Assembly: GCF_000220505.1 (NCBI RefSeq) | Contig: NZ_AFPJ01000036.1 | Coordinates: forward strand, 62,001-126,000 | Direction: 5' to 3' | DNA: 64,000 bases | Source: Microbulbifer agarilyticus S89 | GTDB taxonomy: Bacteria; Pseudomonadota; Gammaproteobacteria; Pseudomonadales; Cellvibrionaceae | In this document: piece by piece, positions 62,533-64,000 of the stretch | Position numbering within the stretch: the first letter of the stretch is position 1 | Layout: the number at the start of each line of letters is the position of its first letter | Notes under the pieces: model-generated | Told to the model about the DNA's origin: nothing | The model's database searches: none | The model's input: the letters and a program-made list of their open reading frames with translations, nothing else | Program-made: the position numbers and the translations under genes

Positions 62533-63303
62533 ATGGCGAACACGGTACTCCTGAACAACGTCGACCACGGGTCGCTCAAAGTAGTCGAGCATTATGGGGA
62601 AGCGCTCGGTCACAACGTTGGGCGCACGGTTGTGTTCCCTGCAGAATTTGAGCAGCTTCAGTGTGAGTACCCACTTTTAATCGCTCGTGGAAGCGACCCC
62701 GGCCGGTATCAATGCATCGCCCTGTTTGGCTTTTCCGCAGACGAAAACCTCTTTCTAGATCCAAGTGTCCCCGGTAGCTGGGATGCCAGCGTAGTCCCCC
62801 TGATCATTGCCAAAGGGCCCTTTTTGATTGGAAATCAGGAAGAGTTCACGCCATCCGGTCCGGTACGAAAAGCGGTAGTACATATCGACCTGGATGATCC
62901 CCGCGTAAGTACCTCCGAAGGCCAACCGCTGTTTATGGATTTTGGAGGCAGCTCACCTTTTCTTGAGCAGGTTCAGCAGCGACTTCAGGCGTTGGACGAG
63001 GGCATTGGCATGAGCCGTGCCTTCACGCAGGCGCTATCTGATTTGGGGCTATTGCAGGCGGTCGCACTGGATATTGGTCTTAGTGATGGAAATACCTACA
63101 AGCTCGAGGGCTATTTCACTGTGAGCCGCGAACGCCTTGAGGCGCTGCCAGACGAGACTTTGGGTCAATTGCACCGTGGTGGCTACCTCGCCGCTATTTA
63201 CGCAATGCTTGCCTCTCTAGCCAATATGCAAAAATTGGTGAAGCGCAAAGAGGCGCTGTTGGCTGCGGAAGCCCAGGTAGCAGCAGAGGTCGTCAGCGCA
63301 TGA
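62533..63303 (+). CDS. SapC family protein
   Basis: A 256-residue protein of the SapC family. Conserved stretches seen are HYGEALGHNVGRTVVFPAEFE, LLIARGSDPGRYQCIALFGF, FLDPSVPGSWDASVVPLIIA and PFLIGNQE, each in outline. Members are often encoded next to TonB receptors, cupin proteins and tryptophan-halogenase-like proteins in marine sugar-utilisation loci; the molecular role there is unknown. A GTG three codons upstream is possible. The stop overlaps the ATG of the cupin-like gene by four bases. Confidence 0.85.
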   Translation: MANTVLLNNVDHGSLKVVEHYGEALGHNVGRTVVFPAEFEQLQCEYPLLIARGSDPGRYQCIALFGFSADENLFLDPSVPGSWDASVVPLIIAKGPFLIGNQEEFTPSGPVRKAVVHIDLDDPRVSTSEGQPLFMDFGGSSPFLEQVQQRLQALDEGIGMSRAFTQALSDLGLLQAVALDIGLSDGNTYKLEGYFTVSRERLEALPDETLGQLHRGGYLAAIYAMLASLANMQKLVKRKEALLAAEAQVAAEVVSA

Positions 63304-64000
63304 TCGGCGAGGCCGTGGCCGAACTGCAGAGCCCCCCTTTGGCGGTGAAAGAAATTGACTGCTCTGCTGCTGGCGGAATGGTCGGTGCTGCAGTGATTGC
63401 CAGTGGTGAACCCGTGGTACTGCGGAATCTCGTGTCGCACTGGAATCTGGTGGCATTGGCAGCCGAAGGTGATGCGGTATTCGCCGGCGAGTTGCTGTCG
63501 GCCTACAACGGTCGCACGGTCATGACCTATAGCGCACCAGCCCAAGAACGGGGGCGTTACTTCTACCGGGATGATTTCCGGAGTTTTAATTTCACAAAGC
63601 AGGGTGACTCTCTGTCTGGTTTCTTTGCGCGTTTGGAAGCTCGCAAAAACGATCCAGGTGCGCACTCTATATTTGTTCCATCGATGCATCTACCGAGCTT
63701 TTTGCCATCACTTATGGACAAGAACGTGCTGCAAATCGATGGGGTCGAGGCACCGCTGGTTCAAGCATGGCTAGGAAGTCCCTCATTAATCGCCTGTCAT
63801 TTTGATTCGATGCAAAACATTGCCTGCTGTGTTGCGGGAAAACGCCGTTTCACTCTCTTTCCTCCTGAGCAGGTTGCAAATCTCTATGTGGGTCCTCTGG
63901 ACAACACACCAGCTGGGCAGCCGGTGAGTGTGGTGGATATTGATCACCCGGATTTGGATCGTTTTCCAAGGTTTGCAGACGCTCAAGCAGTCAAACGAGT
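63300..64000 (+). CDS. Cupin-like (JmjC-type) protein, truncated by window end
   Basis: An open frame of at least 233 residues that continues past position 64000. It belongs to the cupin_8/JmjC-like superfamily: VLRNLVSHWNLVA near the start and the iron-binding His167-x-Asp169 in IACHFDSMQNIACCVAGKRRFTLFPP (in outline), followed by VGPLDNTP and VDIDHPD. Such proteins usually use Fe(II) and 2-oxoglutarate to hydroxylate a protein or small molecule. It is coupled to SapC by an ATGA overlap, matching the common receptor-SapC-cupin arrangement. Confidence 0.85.
   Translation, partial: MIGEAVAELQSPPLAVKEIDCSAAGGMVGAAVIASGEPVVLRNLVSHWNLVALAAEGDAVFAGELLSAYNGRTVMTYSAPAQERGRYFYRDDFRSFNFTKQGDSLSGFFARLEARKNDPGAHSIFVPSMHLPSFLPSLMDKNVLQIDGVEAPLVQAWLGSPSLIACHFDSMQNIACCVAGKRRFTLFPPEQVANLYVGPLDNTPAGQPVSVVDIDHPDLDRFPRFADAQAVKR

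Overview
The window looks like chromosome from a marine, polysaccharide-degrading gammaproteobacterium of the Cellvibrionales, most like Microbulbifer. This is an inference from moderately high GC, typical gammaproteobacterial housekeeping genes (epmC, tusA, alaA, queF, pdxB, yadGH, msrB, YheU) and a second half full of glycoside hydrolases, a large TonB-dependent receptor, a SapC protein and a cupin-like protein, a mix common in that group. No rRNA, phage, insertion sequence or CRISPR array was seen.

Positions 1-20000 are mostly housekeeping: an exported methyltransferase, a YheU and alpha/beta-hydrolase pair, tusA, epmC followed by an exonuclease, pdxB followed by an NAD-kinase-like gene, an RNA-methyltransferase-like gene, alaA, msrB, a DUF1499 protein, a Glu-Gly-Glu-Gly tRNA operon with a clear promoter and terminator, a patatin lipoprotein, a YadGH ABC exporter, queF, a membrane class III nucleotide cyclase, a YdjA-type nitroreductase and tRNA-Ser(GGA). 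A compact, strongly structured element follows tRNA-Ser.

Positions 20000-24000 hold the L-lactate oxidation operon lutABC, divergent from a LysR regulator. Positions 24000-34000 hold a mannose-glycan module: a FucP-family sugar importer, fructokinase, an AGE-family mannose isomerase, a GH92 lipoprotein and a large GH38 alpha-mannosidase. Together these can release mannose, import it and convert it to fructose-6-phosphate.

Positions 34000-64000 are an L-rhamnose-centred locus. It holds rhamnulokinase, a bifunctional rhamnulose-1-phosphate aldolase/dehydrogenase, L-rhamnose isomerase, a DeoR regulator, a GPH transporter, a TonB receptor, two related beta-propeller proteins (one secreted with binding modules, one a lipoprotein), a GH127-like cytoplasmic enzyme, a clan GH-A-like enzyme, a TIM-barrel isomerase, SapC and a JmjC/cupin protein cut by the window end. 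It also holds one polypeptide that fuses a desaturase-type diiron oxygenase, a Rieske domain and an NqrF-type reductase, resembling the three-gene MocDEF rhizopine demethylase system. Nearly every transcription unit here is preceded by TGATY half-sites repeated about every 10 bp, which I propose as the DeoR regulator's operator. No recognisable GH78 or GH106 rhamnosidase is present, so the propeller, GH127-like and GH-A-like proteins are candidates for the missing activity. My working model is a system for a rhamnose-bearing, possibly O-methylated, glycan.
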